From NCBI GenBank assembly GCA_017851655.1, contig JAFMMH010000006.1:1-50677 (forward strand): a stretch of DNA of 50,677 bases, read 5' to 3'. Under the pieces are notes generated by a model that had not been told where the DNA came from, did no database searches, and was given only the letters and a program-made list of their open reading frames with translations. The position numbers were made by a program, and so were the translations under genes. The stretch comes from Flavobacteriaceae bacterium (GTDB taxonomy: Bacteria; Bacteroidota; Bacteroidia; Flavobacteriales; Flavobacteriaceae). Of the stretch, positions 1-8,227 are shown one piece after another; the first letter of the stretch is position 1; each line of letters begins with the position of its first letter.

Positions 1-608
1 GCATTTAACTGATTCACAATTATTATGAAAAGAGTAATCCACAGATTTTTCATTACAAGTATTTTAAAATGGAAGATATTTGAATCTTAAATTATTTAAA
101 TTATAGAAAATTTTTATATTCCATAAAAATAGTGAATAATAATAGATTAATTAAACTCACTGTGGATTCAATCTAAACTCTATTTTTTTTCGAAGTTGAA
201 GGTAATTTTCAGCTAAAAAAAGAGTTTTCTTTTGATTTTAAATTGTCTAGGAAAAACATACAATAAACTATTCTTTTTTTATGAATTTTATTTGATGTGA
301 GAAAAAAGGTATTTTATAAGTGGTCCACTTTCTTCATATTATAAAGCAAAGACTTTTTTTTTGACGTTCAGTATTATATTTTTTTTAGGTTGTTTTCACT
401 TCATAATCTATAGAACGATAAGCTGTTCATTTTTTCAATTCTGTTTGGTTTTGACTACTAAAGATTAGAAGTAAATTTCAAATTGTTCAATGAATCTTTT
501 TTTACATTTACCCCTGTCACAAGAAATTAAGAATAGATATTTGATACATTAACCCTTTAGTGAAAGCTAAATATTAATTAGATTAGTTTAAAATATAAAA
601 GAACTAAT
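1..608. other. AT-rich intergenic region without a supported gene
   Basis: This 608-base stretch at the window edge is very AT-rich, with many A and T runs. No open frame of convincing length or codon use was seen on either strand. It is the upstream region of the GH51 arabinofuranosidase that starts at 609. A 13-bp palindrome lies at 318-330 (described separately). No clear TAnnTTTG promoter element was found close to the gene. Confidence 0.6.
318..330. promoter_or_regulatory. Short palindrome, possible regulator-binding site
   Basis: The sequence AAGTGGTCCACTT is an inverted repeat with 6-base arms (AAGTGG / CCACTT) around one central T. It lies about 280 bases upstream of the GH51 start in a non-coding region. 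It vaguely resembles sites of FCD-type GntR regulators (TGGT...ACCA), but no cognate regulator is in the window and a 13-bp palindrome can occur by chance. Confidence 0.2.
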
Positions 609-2147
609 ATGAAAAGTAAAGCAATTTTAATTACTCTGTCACTTTGTTTTGTTGTTAATGCTCAAACCGAAATTAAATTACAACTAGGGTCTTCAGATAT
701 CCAAATTAGCAAGCATATTTACGGTCATTTTGCAGAGCATCTTGGGCGCTGTATATACGGTGGTTTTTATGTTGGAGAAGAGAGTGAAATACCGAATCTT
801 AATGGTGTTAGAACAGATATAATTAGTGCTTTAAAAGAGATGAAAATTCCAAATCTGCGCTGGCCAGGGGGATGCTTTGCAGATACTTATCATTGGAAAG
901 ACGGTGTAGGTCCTAAACAAGATCGTCCGACTATTGTAAATCAGTGGTGGGGAGGTGTTACAGAAGATAACAGTTTTGGCACCCATGATTTTTTAAATCT
1001 TTGTGAGGTATTGGAAACCGAACCATATATTTCTGGGAATATAGGAAGTGGAACAGTTCGTGAATTCGCAGATTGGTTACAATATGTAAATCATGATGGA
1101 GTGAGTCCAATGGCAGATTTACGCCGAAAAAACGGACGTAAAAAGCCATGGGATGTCCGATACTGGGGGTTAGGAAATGAAGCTTGGGGATGTGGGGGTC
1201 ACATGACTGCGGAATACTACACTGATCTATACCGACAATATGCAACATACATGACAGATTGGAGTAATTCTCAAAAATTATATCGGGTAGCTTCTGGCGC
1301 GAGTGATGGAGATTACCGTTGGACTGAAGTATTAATGAAAAATATACCTAAAAATTTAATTGAAGCTGTCGCACTTCATTCTTATTCTGTTATTGACTGG
1401 GGAAACAAAGGCCCAGCTGCAGATTTTAGTGAAAAACAATATTTTCAAACCATGCAAAGAGCCCACATGATGGATGAATATATAACCAAACATGTTGCTA
1501 TAATGGACGAATATGATCCAGAACGTAAAATTGACCTTATAGTGGATGAATGGGGGGGGTGGTATAATGTTGAACCGGGTACAAACCCTGGTTTTTTATA
1601 TCAGCAAAATACAATCCGTGATGCGATGATCGCAGGAATGACACTTAATATTTTTAATAATCACGCACAGCGGGTAACGATGGCCAACTTGGCCCAGGCT
1701 GTTAATGTCCTTCAAGCTGTAATTTTAACTGAAGGAGAAAAGCTAATTTTAACCCCTACTTATCATGTGATGAAAATGTATGCAGTACATCAAGATGCAA
1801 TGTTAATCCCCTTAAATTTTAAAACACCCCAATTTTCTTTTGAAGGACAATCTTTACCAGCCTTGAGTGTTTCTGCTTCACAAAACACGTCTGGGGATAT
1901 CCATATTTCACTTGTAAATATTGATAGTCAAAAGGCACATGCAGTATCTATTCCTCTTGAAGATATAAAATACAATAAGGTTTCTATTGAGGCGATTCAT
2001 TCACCAGAAATTCAGGATCACAACACATTTGATGCGCCTCATAAAGTTGGAATCAAAATGTTTACTGAATATTATATTAAAAAGGATCAACTCCAATTAG
2101 AAATTCCTGCGCACAGTGTATTATTAGTGAAAATTGAAGCAAATTAA
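609..2147 (+). CDS. Alpha-L-arabinofuranosidase, GH51
   Basis: This is a predicted secreted or periplasmic glycoside hydrolase that releases terminal alpha-L-arabinofuranosyl residues from arabinan, arabinoxylan or arabinogalactan side chains. Residues 1-18 form a signal peptide with likely cleavage near VVNA|QTE. The catalytic GH51 (beta/alpha)8 barrel begins near residue 25. The motif LRWPGGCF is at about 83-90, the acid/base Glu191 sits in GLGNEAWG, and the nucleophile Glu314 sits in IVDEWGGWYN. The last 120 or so residues form the usual C-terminal beta-sandwich. The length of 512 aa is normal for the family. The gene is monocistronic, followed by a strong hairpin facing a convergent oxidoreductase gene. 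An eight-G run at 1552-1559 follows the nucleophile codon directly. Substrate preference cannot be read from the sequence. Confidence 0.93.
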   Translation: MKSKAILITLSLCFVVNAQTEIKLQLGSSDIQISKHIYGHFAEHLGRCIYGGFYVGEESEIPNLNGVRTDIISALKEMKIPNLRWPGGCFADTYHWKDGVGPKQDRPTIVNQWWGGVTEDNSFGTHDFLNLCEVLETEPYISGNIGSGTVREFADWLQYVNHDGVSPMADLRRKNGRKKPWDVRYWGLGNEAWGCGGHMTAEYYTDLYRQYATYMTDWSNSQKLYRVASGASDGDYRWTEVLMKNIPKNLIEAVALHSYSVIDWGNKGPAADFSEKQYFQTMQRAHMMDEYITKHVAIMDEYDPERKIDLIVDEWGGWYNVEPGTNPGFLYQQNTIRDAMIAGMTLNIFNNHAQRVTMANLAQAVNVLQAVILTEGEKLILTPTYHVMKMYAVHQDAMLIPLNFKTPQFSFEGQSLPALSVSASQNTSGDIHISLVNIDSQKAHAVSIPLEDIKYNKVSIEAIHSPEIQDHNTFDAPHKVGIKMFTEYYIKKDQLQLEIPAHSVLLVKIEAN

Positions 2148-2166
2148 TATTTGTCTTTTTCAAACA

Positions 2167-2210
2167 AAAACAACTTCAAATCTAGATTGAACTCGAGTTG
2201 AAGTTGTTTT
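2167..2210. terminator. Bidirectional intrinsic terminator
   Basis: A perfect 13-bp inverted repeat (AAAACAACTTCAA at 2167-2179, its complement at 2198-2210) encloses an 18-base loop between the convergent GH51 and Gfo/Idh/MocA genes. The arms carry terminal A/T runs, so the hairpin can terminate transcription in both directions. Confidence 0.75.
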
Positions 2211-2237
2211 GGAGTTTTAATTGATTCGTCAAATAAT

Positions 2238-3686
2238 TTACAATTCCCAACCTTTACGATACTCGTAGTGGAAATAATCATTAGCGGCATCACAATTCGT
2301 TATTTTCATGTTTGCAGCATCATACTCTAAAGTGATATCGAGTTTTTGTGCAGCAACAGCAATATTTGTTAAAAGCATCACTTCGGTTACTTTGGCAGCT
2401 ACTTCAAAATTATTAGCCGCTGGGCGATTCTCTTTTATTGCTTCTACAAAATCCAGATACACGCTACTCGGTCTGGGAAGCCATTTTTTGGGTGTATTCT
2501 CGGGATTTTCAGGAATTAATTCGGGTATAGCCCCATGAGTTCCGTGCATTAGCTTTCCTTTAGTACCTATATAAAGTGCTTCTCTTAAGCCACGATTAGG
2601 TTCTAGCTCAGACGGTCGTGAAGGTTTTATTCCACCATCAGACCAAGTTACTTTTACAGGAGGTTTATTACCGCGAGCTTCAAATTCATATGTTACACTT
2701 TCTGATACAGGAATATAGTCGTCGTTGAAAGGTGTTGTTGTCGCCTGAATTTTGGTAGGCATACCAAGATCTAATGCCCAAATTGGAGCGTCGAAAGTAT
2801 GTGCGCCCATATCTCCCATGGCACCTGTACCATAATCCCAAAGTCCTCTCCAAGCAAAATGCAAAATATCTGGATGATAAGGTTTGAATTGAGCGGGGCC
2901 TAACCAGAGGTCATAGTTTAAATTTTTTGGAACCTGAATTCCTTCAGGGCGACTAAAATAGCCTTGTTTCCAAACAGGACGATTGGACCATAAATGCACC
3001 TCACTTACGTCACCGATCATACCCGATTGAATATATTCCACCGTTTGCATCGTTCCTTCAACATTGTGTCCCTGATTTCCAACCTGGGTGATTACACCTG
3101 TTGTTCTAGCTAAATCTCTTAAAAACCTGGCTTCGTAAATGGTTTTTGTCATTGGCTTCTCTACATATACATGCTTACCTGCTTTCATCGCATAGGATGA
3201 AATAACGGCATGTGTATGATCAGGTGTTGCAATTACTACGGCATCGATGTTCTTATCGTTATCGATCATTTCTCTGTAATCGTAATAAGTTTTGGCTTTA
3301 GGATATCCCTTGATGATATGTCCCGCATATTCATGGTCTACATCACAGATAGCATAAATATTTGCGTGTTTAAAAGATTTTGGCTCTGTAGCTTGACCTC
3401 TGTTATATGGACTTCTTTCAGGTTGAATTCCTCCATAGGGCTGTCTTAAAAAACCTCCCATTCTAGCACGTTCAACAATAACATCCGGAGTAGCAATATT
3501 CCCTATTACTTGACCCCCTCTGTTTCCAACTCCAATTGCAGCAATGTTAACCATGTCGTTAGGTGATTGGTATCCTAAGCTAGTTAGTGTACTGCTTGGA
3601 ACTATAGAAAATAGTGAAGCAGAAGCTGCCTTTTTAATAAAGTCTCTTCGAGAATCGATTGGAAAATTTTTTTTATGATTTTTCAT
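2238..3686 (-). CDS. Tat-exported Gfo/Idh/MocA family oxidoreductase
   Basis: NAD(P)-dependent sugar or polyol oxidoreductase of the Gfo/Idh/MocA family. The N-terminus has a twin-arginine signal (SRRDFIKKA, Arg13-Arg14) followed by a hydrophobic stretch, so the protein is probably exported folded with its cofactor. The Rossmann nucleotide-binding motif GVGNRG is at 52-57, and the family-typical EKP (VYVEKPMT) is at about 176-178. The C-terminal half is the alpha/beta substrate domain. At 482 aa it is longer than cytoplasmic members, as usual for the Tat-exported subgroup in Bacteroidota. It lies 82 bases downstream of a TIM-barrel isomerase-like lipoprotein on the same strand, and the two may act on the same sugar. 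The precise substrate is unknown. Confidence 0.88.
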   Translation of the reverse strand: MKNHKKNFPIDSRRDFIKKAASASLFSIVPSSTLTSLGYQSPNDMVNIAAIGVGNRGGQVIGNIATPDVIVERARMGGFLRQPYGGIQPERSPYNRGQATEPKSFKHANIYAICDVDHEYAGHIIKGYPKAKTYYDYREMIDNDKNIDAVVIATPDHTHAVISSYAMKAGKHVYVEKPMTKTIYEARFLRDLARTTGVITQVGNQGHNVEGTMQTVEYIQSGMIGDVSEVHLWSNRPVWKQGYFSRPEGIQVPKNLNYDLWLGPAQFKPYHPDILHFAWRGLWDYGTGAMGDMGAHTFDAPIWALDLGMPTKIQATTTPFNDDYIPVSESVTYEFEARGNKPPVKVTWSDGGIKPSRPSELEPNRGLREALYIGTKGKLMHGTHGAIPELIPENPENTPKKWLPRPSSVYLDFVEAIKENRPAANNFEVAAKVTEVMLLTNIAVAAQKLDITLEYDAANMKITNCDAANDYFHYEYRKGWEL

Positions 3687-3768
3687 GAGTTCATTATCAT
3701 TGAATAGTAGTTGATTAAATTTTTGTTTGAAACCTTTACCAGCCTCTTAATTTTGAAAGGGATTGAAA

Positions 3769-4767
3769 TTAAAGCACACTTTTAATGTATGCGACACAAT
3801 TTTTCACTTCCTCCACAGCATCCGATCCTTCTGGAATTTTATATTCCAACTCTATAGTTACTGGAAAGTCATATCCATTGTCCTGAATTAGTTTTAAAAC
3901 CTCTTGAATGGGAGTATCGCCTTGGCCCCACACTAAATTATCTCCTCCATTACTTCTTTTTTTACGATCTTTCAGATGCATACTCACGATCTTTTCGTGT
4001 TTAGTTTTGATGATGTCAAGTGGGTTTTTATTTTCTGCTGCAATGTAGTGACCGAAATCAAGATTCATCCGATTTGCATCTGATTGACTCATTGCAGTAT
4101 TCCAAAGTGTTGGAGTTTGTTGCTCATGACCGTGATATCCAATTAGTATATTTTCCTCTTCAGCAATTTTAGCTAATCTAGCCGTATGTTCATCATCCTC
4201 TGGATGTTCTAGTGTAACATGATTTGCACCAAGTGCTTTAGCAGCGCGCATACCATAACGAATATCTTCATCTGTATTATTTTTACCAAACACTCGTGGC
4301 TTAAACGCATAAATGGAAACTCCAGCCTCATCATATAACCGCTTAAGTTCTTCAAACTTTTTAAAGTCAACATTTTTTCTCCATTCTTCTACCTCTTTGT
4401 TGAACTCTAATCTTTCTTTGGCAATTTCTTCCGCTATTATCTTTTCCTCCTCAGTCAAGCTTTCTTTTCTGTATTGCTTAATTATTACCGCTAATTTGAC
4501 TGGATCAGACATGGAACTTTCGGGTGCACCAGCAAATGGTTCAGCATGATTACCCATTAATTCTACGTTTTTTATTCCTGTTTGTTTAATATAATTTAGA
4601 ATAGCCATTGGACTTTGATCTTCCATAGTCCTGAAAGAATAGGTTTGTAATCCAATTGTAATTTCTGATTTTTCTTTGGTTTCTGATTGACAAGAAATGC
4701 TAATTTGGGAGAATACCGCGAGTACGGCAAGAAATCTTAAAAGTGTGTTCATGAGTTTTGTTTTCAT
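3769..4767 (-). CDS. Sugar phosphate isomerase/epimerase-like TIM-barrel lipoprotein
   Basis: This belongs to the xylose-isomerase-like TIM-barrel superfamily (AP endonuclease family 2 fold). The N-terminus is a lipoprotein signal ending in ISISC, with the lipidated Cys at about residue 26, so it is membrane-anchored rather than cytoplasmic. Metal-site motifs typical of the fold are visible: NVELMGN, VTLEHPEDD, IGYHGHEQ, LDFGHY, VSMHLKDRK and a final TIELEY. A charged, helix-rich insertion at about 90-140 (many Glu/Lys) separates the first strands. It is the upstream member of a two-gene unit with the Tat-exported oxidoreductase. Pairs like this occur in Bacteroidota loci that handle oxidised (3-keto) sugars; assignment to that chemistry here is inference. 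Confidence 0.83.
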   Translation of the reverse strand: MKTKLMNTLLRFLAVLAVFSQISISCQSETKEKSEITIGLQTYSFRTMEDQSPMAILNYIKQTGIKNVELMGNHAEPFAGAPESSMSDPVKLAVIIKQYRKESLTEEEKIIAEEIAKERLEFNKEVEEWRKNVDFKKFEELKRLYDEAGVSIYAFKPRVFGKNNTDEDIRYGMRAAKALGANHVTLEHPEDDEHTARLAKIAEEENILIGYHGHEQQTPTLWNTAMSQSDANRMNLDFGHYIAAENKNPLDIIKTKHEKIVSMHLKDRKKRSNGGDNLVWGQGDTPIQEVLKLIQDNGYDFPVTIELEYKIPEGSDAVEEVKNCVAYIKSVL

Positions 4768-4896
4768 AAATAGACAAAATATTTTTGCACTAGTTTAATT
4801 ATAATTAGCGTTTTTCTTAAAATCACGGTTTAAATTAAAAAACAAAGCCTTAAAGTTGATTGAAAATCAAAGTACTTCAGTTGAATTTAGTTTTTG

Positions 4897-4904
4897 TATT
4901 TTTG
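4897..4904 (+). promoter_or_regulatory. Candidate -7 promoter element (TATTTTTG)
   Basis: TATTTTTG fits the Bacteroidota -7 consensus TAnnTTTG and lies 20 bases upstream of the TTG start of the small membrane protein gene at 4925. No well-spaced -33 TTG was found, so support is partial. Confidence 0.33.
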
Positions 4905-4924
4905 AGTGATATCAAATTAGACTC

Positions 4925-5221
4925 TTGAAAAAAATTCCGTATTACTTTGGCTTTTCATATCTTAGACCTCAATTGTATTGGCCCCTAAGAATCATCCTCT
5001 TGCTCTATACTGCTATAATTTTTATAGGGCTCATTTACGATCTCTCTACTGAAAAGCTGGGATACTATTCTACCAATTCAGATTACCTTCAGATTTTAGT
5101 AACAGACAAAACGTTCTATTATATTTACATATTGCCTTTTGTTTTGGTGTATATAGCTTCTTATATCTGGGAATTTTTTGTGACTGTGGATAGTAAAAAG
5201 AAAACTAAAAAAGAGTCTTAA
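4925..5221 (+). CDS. Small two-TM membrane protein, function unknown
   Basis: This 98-aa protein has two predicted membrane segments, roughly 20-40 (LRIILLLYTAIIFIGL) and 66-90 (YIYILPFVLVYIASYIW), and a basic C-terminal tail (KKKTKKES). I do not recognise a family. There is no internal Met, so the start must be the TTG at 4925, preceded closely by a TATTTTTG promoter-like element. The 3' end overlaps the convergent HAD gene by 17 bases. The topology suggests a small inner-membrane protein. Confidence 0.6.
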   Translation: MKKIPYYFGFSYLRPQLYWPLRIILLLYTAIIFIGLIYDLSTEKLGYYSTNSDYLQILVTDKTFYYIYILPFVLVYIASYIWEFFVTVDSKKKTKKES

Positions 5222-5861
5222 TTTTATTAAACTCAATTTCTTTAAACGAATTGATAGTCAAGTCAGCTTCTTTATAGTCTTGATTTTTTGAATGGGGGCT
5301 ATCAAACCCAACACAAAAAAGTCCTGCAGCTTTTGCTGCTTTGATTCCGTTTGTAGAATCCTCAATCACAAAACAGTTTTCTCTTAAAAATCCTGTTTCT
5401 GAAGTCGCTTTTATAAATATTTCTGGATGAGGTTTGGAAGCTTTGAGATCTGCACCACTGAGTTTTGCTTTAAAATAGGGATCTAATTCAAAACGTTTAA
5501 AAATACGATTGATGTTTTGCATGGAAGCAGAAGATGCCAGTACTAAAGTCAGTCCAGCTTCTGAATACTCCTCGATCAATTGGCGAACACCATCAATAAG
5601 ATTAAAATCTTGATCCTGTTCGAAGAGAATATTAAAATGCTCTCGTTTTCGATTGATAAGTGTTTCTGGTGTGAGTTTAAGATTAAATGTAGTACAGAGT
5701 TTTTCACAGATAGCCAAAGTGGCTTTTCCTGTAAAAGATTCATACATGGAGTTCGAAACCTCTAATCCGAAGTCATCGAACATTTTTTGATACGCTTTGT
5801 GATGCAACGGTTCGCTATCTACAATAACACCGTCCATGTCAAAAATAACAGCTCTGAGCAT
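5205..5861 (-). CDS. HAD-superfamily hydrolase, beta-phosphoglucomutase-like
   Basis: Cytoplasmic HAD subfamily IA phosphatase or phosphomutase. Motif I is VIFDMDGVIVDSE with nucleophile Asp8 and acid/base Asp10. An alpha-helical C1 cap follows at about 18-85. Motif II is in LVLASSAS, motif III Lys in ASKPHPEIF, and motif IV in FVIEDSTNGIKAA. The HHKAYQ segment in the cap resembles the beta-phosphoglucomutase / 2-deoxyglucose-6-phosphatase group. The 218-aa length is normal. It lies 8 bases downstream of the CotH-kinase gene and is probably co-transcribed with it. The substrate could be a sugar phosphate, but HAD specificity is hard to predict. Confidence 0.88.
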   Translation of the reverse strand: MLRAVIFDMDGVIVDSEPLHHKAYQKMFDDFGLEVSNSMYESFTGKATLAICEKLCTTFNLKLTPETLINRKREHFNILFEQDQDFNLIDGVRQLIEEYSEAGLTLVLASSASMQNINRIFKRFELDPYFKAKLSGADLKASKPHPEIFIKATSETGFLRENCFVIEDSTNGIKAAKAAGLFCVGFDSPHSKNQDYKEADLTINSFKEIEFNKIKTLF

Positions 5862-5869
5862 TTGGTTTT

Positions 5870-7225
5870 TTAAAGTGAATTTATCTGATTATCAAGCCAT
5901 TCCAAACGATTCTCGCTCCAATCTTTCAAATAGTTTATTTCGTCGGTATAATTGTTTCCAACATAAGCGTTGGGCCAAATATACTTTCCTAAAACCAACC
6001 ATTTCGAAAAATTATTTTGAATGGCATTGTTCGTTTCTAAATACTCTTGAAGCGTTGTTATATCTCTAAGTATTTTATTGGTGGAGAGAATATCAGTCCG
6101 AAGGCTTGTCCAACGTTCCTTCAATGCCTTTATAAAAATGGGATCCTCCATAAAACGTTCCCACCAAAAAGGAACAAGCCAAGTATCGTTTGGGCAGATG
6201 TCGTTAAATTTGTAGGCCCACCCCTCAGTTGAGGCACCATTACAATAATCAACATTTCCAAAGGCAATATTAAAATCCCAAATGGGTCCCATTTTTAATT
6301 TTTCACCCTTGTCTTTATGCATAAAAGTACTTAACCGAAATCCATCAGGATTTTTAGAGACCTCATTCAAAATAAAAAAGTCAATAAAACTATCTAAGTC
6401 GATATACTTTTGATATCCGTCTTCTTCAGATGAAAAATTCTCTGACACTAAAGCTGTTTCAAAATCATACATATACTTTTGTATGTAGTCTTTTTGCAAA
6501 TCAGAGATATCATCTGCATCGGGATATTCATACAAAAAGATGGTATTTTTAAATTGACCCAATACACCTTCTACAGTATATTGTGAGCCAAAAGCAAAGG
6601 ATTCATTGTACCAATCCCCATCTCCAGTAGGCTTATCAATCTTAATGATATAACCTCCGCTGATATCATCTTCTTTATTTTTGCTTATATCGACTCTATT
6701 CTTATCCCGTTTTATTTTTTCCATAAAAACATAGGTCCCTTGATAAGTTTGATTGATTTCTAATTCATAAAAGGCTGTTTTAGTTGCGTATTGTCCCATT
6801 TCATTGGAGAGTTGATAAATCAGTACATTACGGATTAATGATTTATCACTGTAGGGGGCATATAAAATCCAATCTTCCTCCTCAGGAAATCCTCCTACTA
6901 CGGCGTTTAGGTCCTCATTGTTTGAATCCCAAGTTTCAAAACCGTACGATTTTTTGTCGAACATTTGAGAACTGGATCCTCTTATTTCTATTCCTATTTG
7001 ATGGCTTTCTAACAGAGAATCTTTATGAACTATTTGAAGATTGGCACTTACTTTAGGTTCATCAACAATTGTATTTCCTTTTGTATTGATCTTGAAAAAG
7101 GGAAGGGAGTTGCTATTAATTGGGATTTCCTGGATTATTTCGGTTTCTTCTGAAATCACATCCGATTTAGAACAGCTCACAGCCAAAAAAAGTAGTGCTG
7201 TAGTGACCCCGCACTTTAAAGTCAT
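5870..7225 (-). CDS. CotH kinase family lipoprotein
   Basis: Lipoprotein with signal peptide and lipobox AVSC (Cys18). The rest matches the CotH-kinase family, named for the Bacillus spore-coat protein kinase CotH and found widely in non-sporulating bacteria. Visible family features are IRGSSSQ (about 81-87) with nearby KKSYGFE, and the metal-binding-like GPIWDFN (313-319) followed by IAFGN. The protein is 451 aa. It sits 8 bases upstream of the HAD gene and 18 bases downstream of a secreted esterase, suggesting one operon of cell-envelope proteins. Whether it phosphorylates extracytoplasmic proteins is not known from sequence. Confidence 0.85.
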   Translation of the reverse strand: MTLKCGVTTALLFLAVSCSKSDVISEETEIIQEIPINSNSLPFFKINTKGNTIVDEPKVSANLQIVHKDSLLESHQIGIEIRGSSSQMFDKKSYGFETWDSNNEDLNAVVGGFPEEEDWILYAPYSDKSLIRNVLIYQLSNEMGQYATKTAFYELEINQTYQGTYVFMEKIKRDKNRVDISKNKEDDISGGYIIKIDKPTGDGDWYNESFAFGSQYTVEGVLGQFKNTIFLYEYPDADDISDLQKDYIQKYMYDFETALVSENFSSEEDGYQKYIDLDSFIDFFILNEVSKNPDGFRLSTFMHKDKGEKLKMGPIWDFNIAFGNVDYCNGASTEGWAYKFNDICPNDTWLVPFWWERFMEDPIFIKALKERWTSLRTDILSTNKILRDITTLQEYLETNNAIQNNFSKWLVLGKYIWPNAYVGNNYTDEINYLKDWSENRLEWLDNQINSL

Positions 7226-7243
7226 AATTTATGGATCTATTTT

Positions 7244-8104
7244 TTAGCGTTGATGAAAATGGTCTGAAATAAATGAAAGGACGGTGGGTAGTGAGGTTCT
7301 CCAATAAGTCCAAGTGTGTCCTCCATCCCGTATTCTAAATTCGTGATTGATCATTTTATCTCTCATTTTAATGTGCATAAGACTATTTCCTTCATATAAG
7401 AAATCATCATCTCCACAATCAATAAACCAACGTACGGAGTTTAATTCCTTGGCTTCCATTTTATCAACCAGACGCAAAGGGTTGTTTCGATCCAGAAAGC
7501 TCTCCAAATTTTTAGAATCAAATTTTATATTTTCACGATTTGCGAAATCTTCCATTTCTTTTAAATTTTGGGGTCCCATCCAAGCACTAAGAGAGGCTGC
7601 AGATGAGAATAAATCAGGACGATGAAGAGCGTAGAGGAATGTCCCTCCTCCGCCCATAGAGAGTCCAGAAATAGCTCGAAAACGTTTTTCTTTTTTAATT
7701 CGAAAACGATCCTCTACATGTGGCATTAATTCTTTAAAGAAAAAATCTTCGTAATTCCAGTTTCCAGAGATGGCGTTAGTGTAGCCCGGCAAACCTGTAT
7801 CTGCATCTGGCATTACAATGATCATAGGACTTGCATCTCCACTGAGAATGGCTTTGTCTGCGATATGAAGTACTTCTCCAAATTGTACCCATCCGGTATG
7901 GTCGTCAGTATATCCGTGCAATAAATATAAGACTGGATAACTTCTACTTGAAGAATCATAATCTGGTGGGAGGTAAACAGAAAACTTGCGTTCTCCCTTA
8001 AGAATCTTACTGTTTAAGCTAAGGTCATCCATTACCTTGCCATGTTGAGCTTGCAAGCTAAAAGATCCAATTATGAGTGCGATTATGAAAATCCCTTTTT
8101 TCAT
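7244..8104 (-). CDS. Secreted esterase, CE1/esterase D-like alpha/beta hydrolase
   Basis: Alpha/beta-hydrolase with a Sec signal peptide (residues 1-20, ending in LQAQ). The nucleophile elbow is GLSMGG with Ser149. The oxyanion region is LLHGYTDD at about 61-68, the likely acid is in the DCGDDD segment near 230, and the catalytic His is His263 in GGHTWTYW. The size of 286 aa and motif order match the esterase-D / carbohydrate esterase family 1 group, which includes acetyl-xylan and feruloyl esterases. It is first in a probable operon with the CotH-kinase lipoprotein and HAD genes. A role in removing acyl groups from polysaccharides would fit the neighbouring GH51, but this is inference. Confidence 0.86.
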   Translation of the reverse strand: MKKGIFIIALIIGSFSLQAQHGKVMDDLSLNSKILKGERKFSVYLPPDYDSSSRSYPVLYLLHGYTDDHTGWVQFGEVLHIADKAILSGDASPMIIVMPDADTGLPGYTNAISGNWNYEDFFFKELMPHVEDRFRIKKEKRFRAISGLSMGGGGTFLYALHRPDLFSSAASLSAWMGPQNLKEMEDFANRENIKFDSKNLESFLDRNNPLRLVDKMEAKELNSVRWFIDCGDDDFLYEGNSLMHIKMRDKMINHEFRIRDGGHTWTYWRTSLPTVLSFISDHFHQR

Positions 8105-8227
8105 TTAGTTTATTTTTTATGAAATGTACAAAAAAGATTAGATTCTAAAATGTGATTGAAAATTTCAAAAAAAGAGAGTAGGGTATCAAATAAACTTTAA
8201 TTTTAGTTCAAAACAAGAAAAATACTC

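Noticed and set aside
25-90. 21-aa ORF near the window start
   Set aside because: Very short, no context or conserved feature, in strongly AT-rich non-coding DNA.
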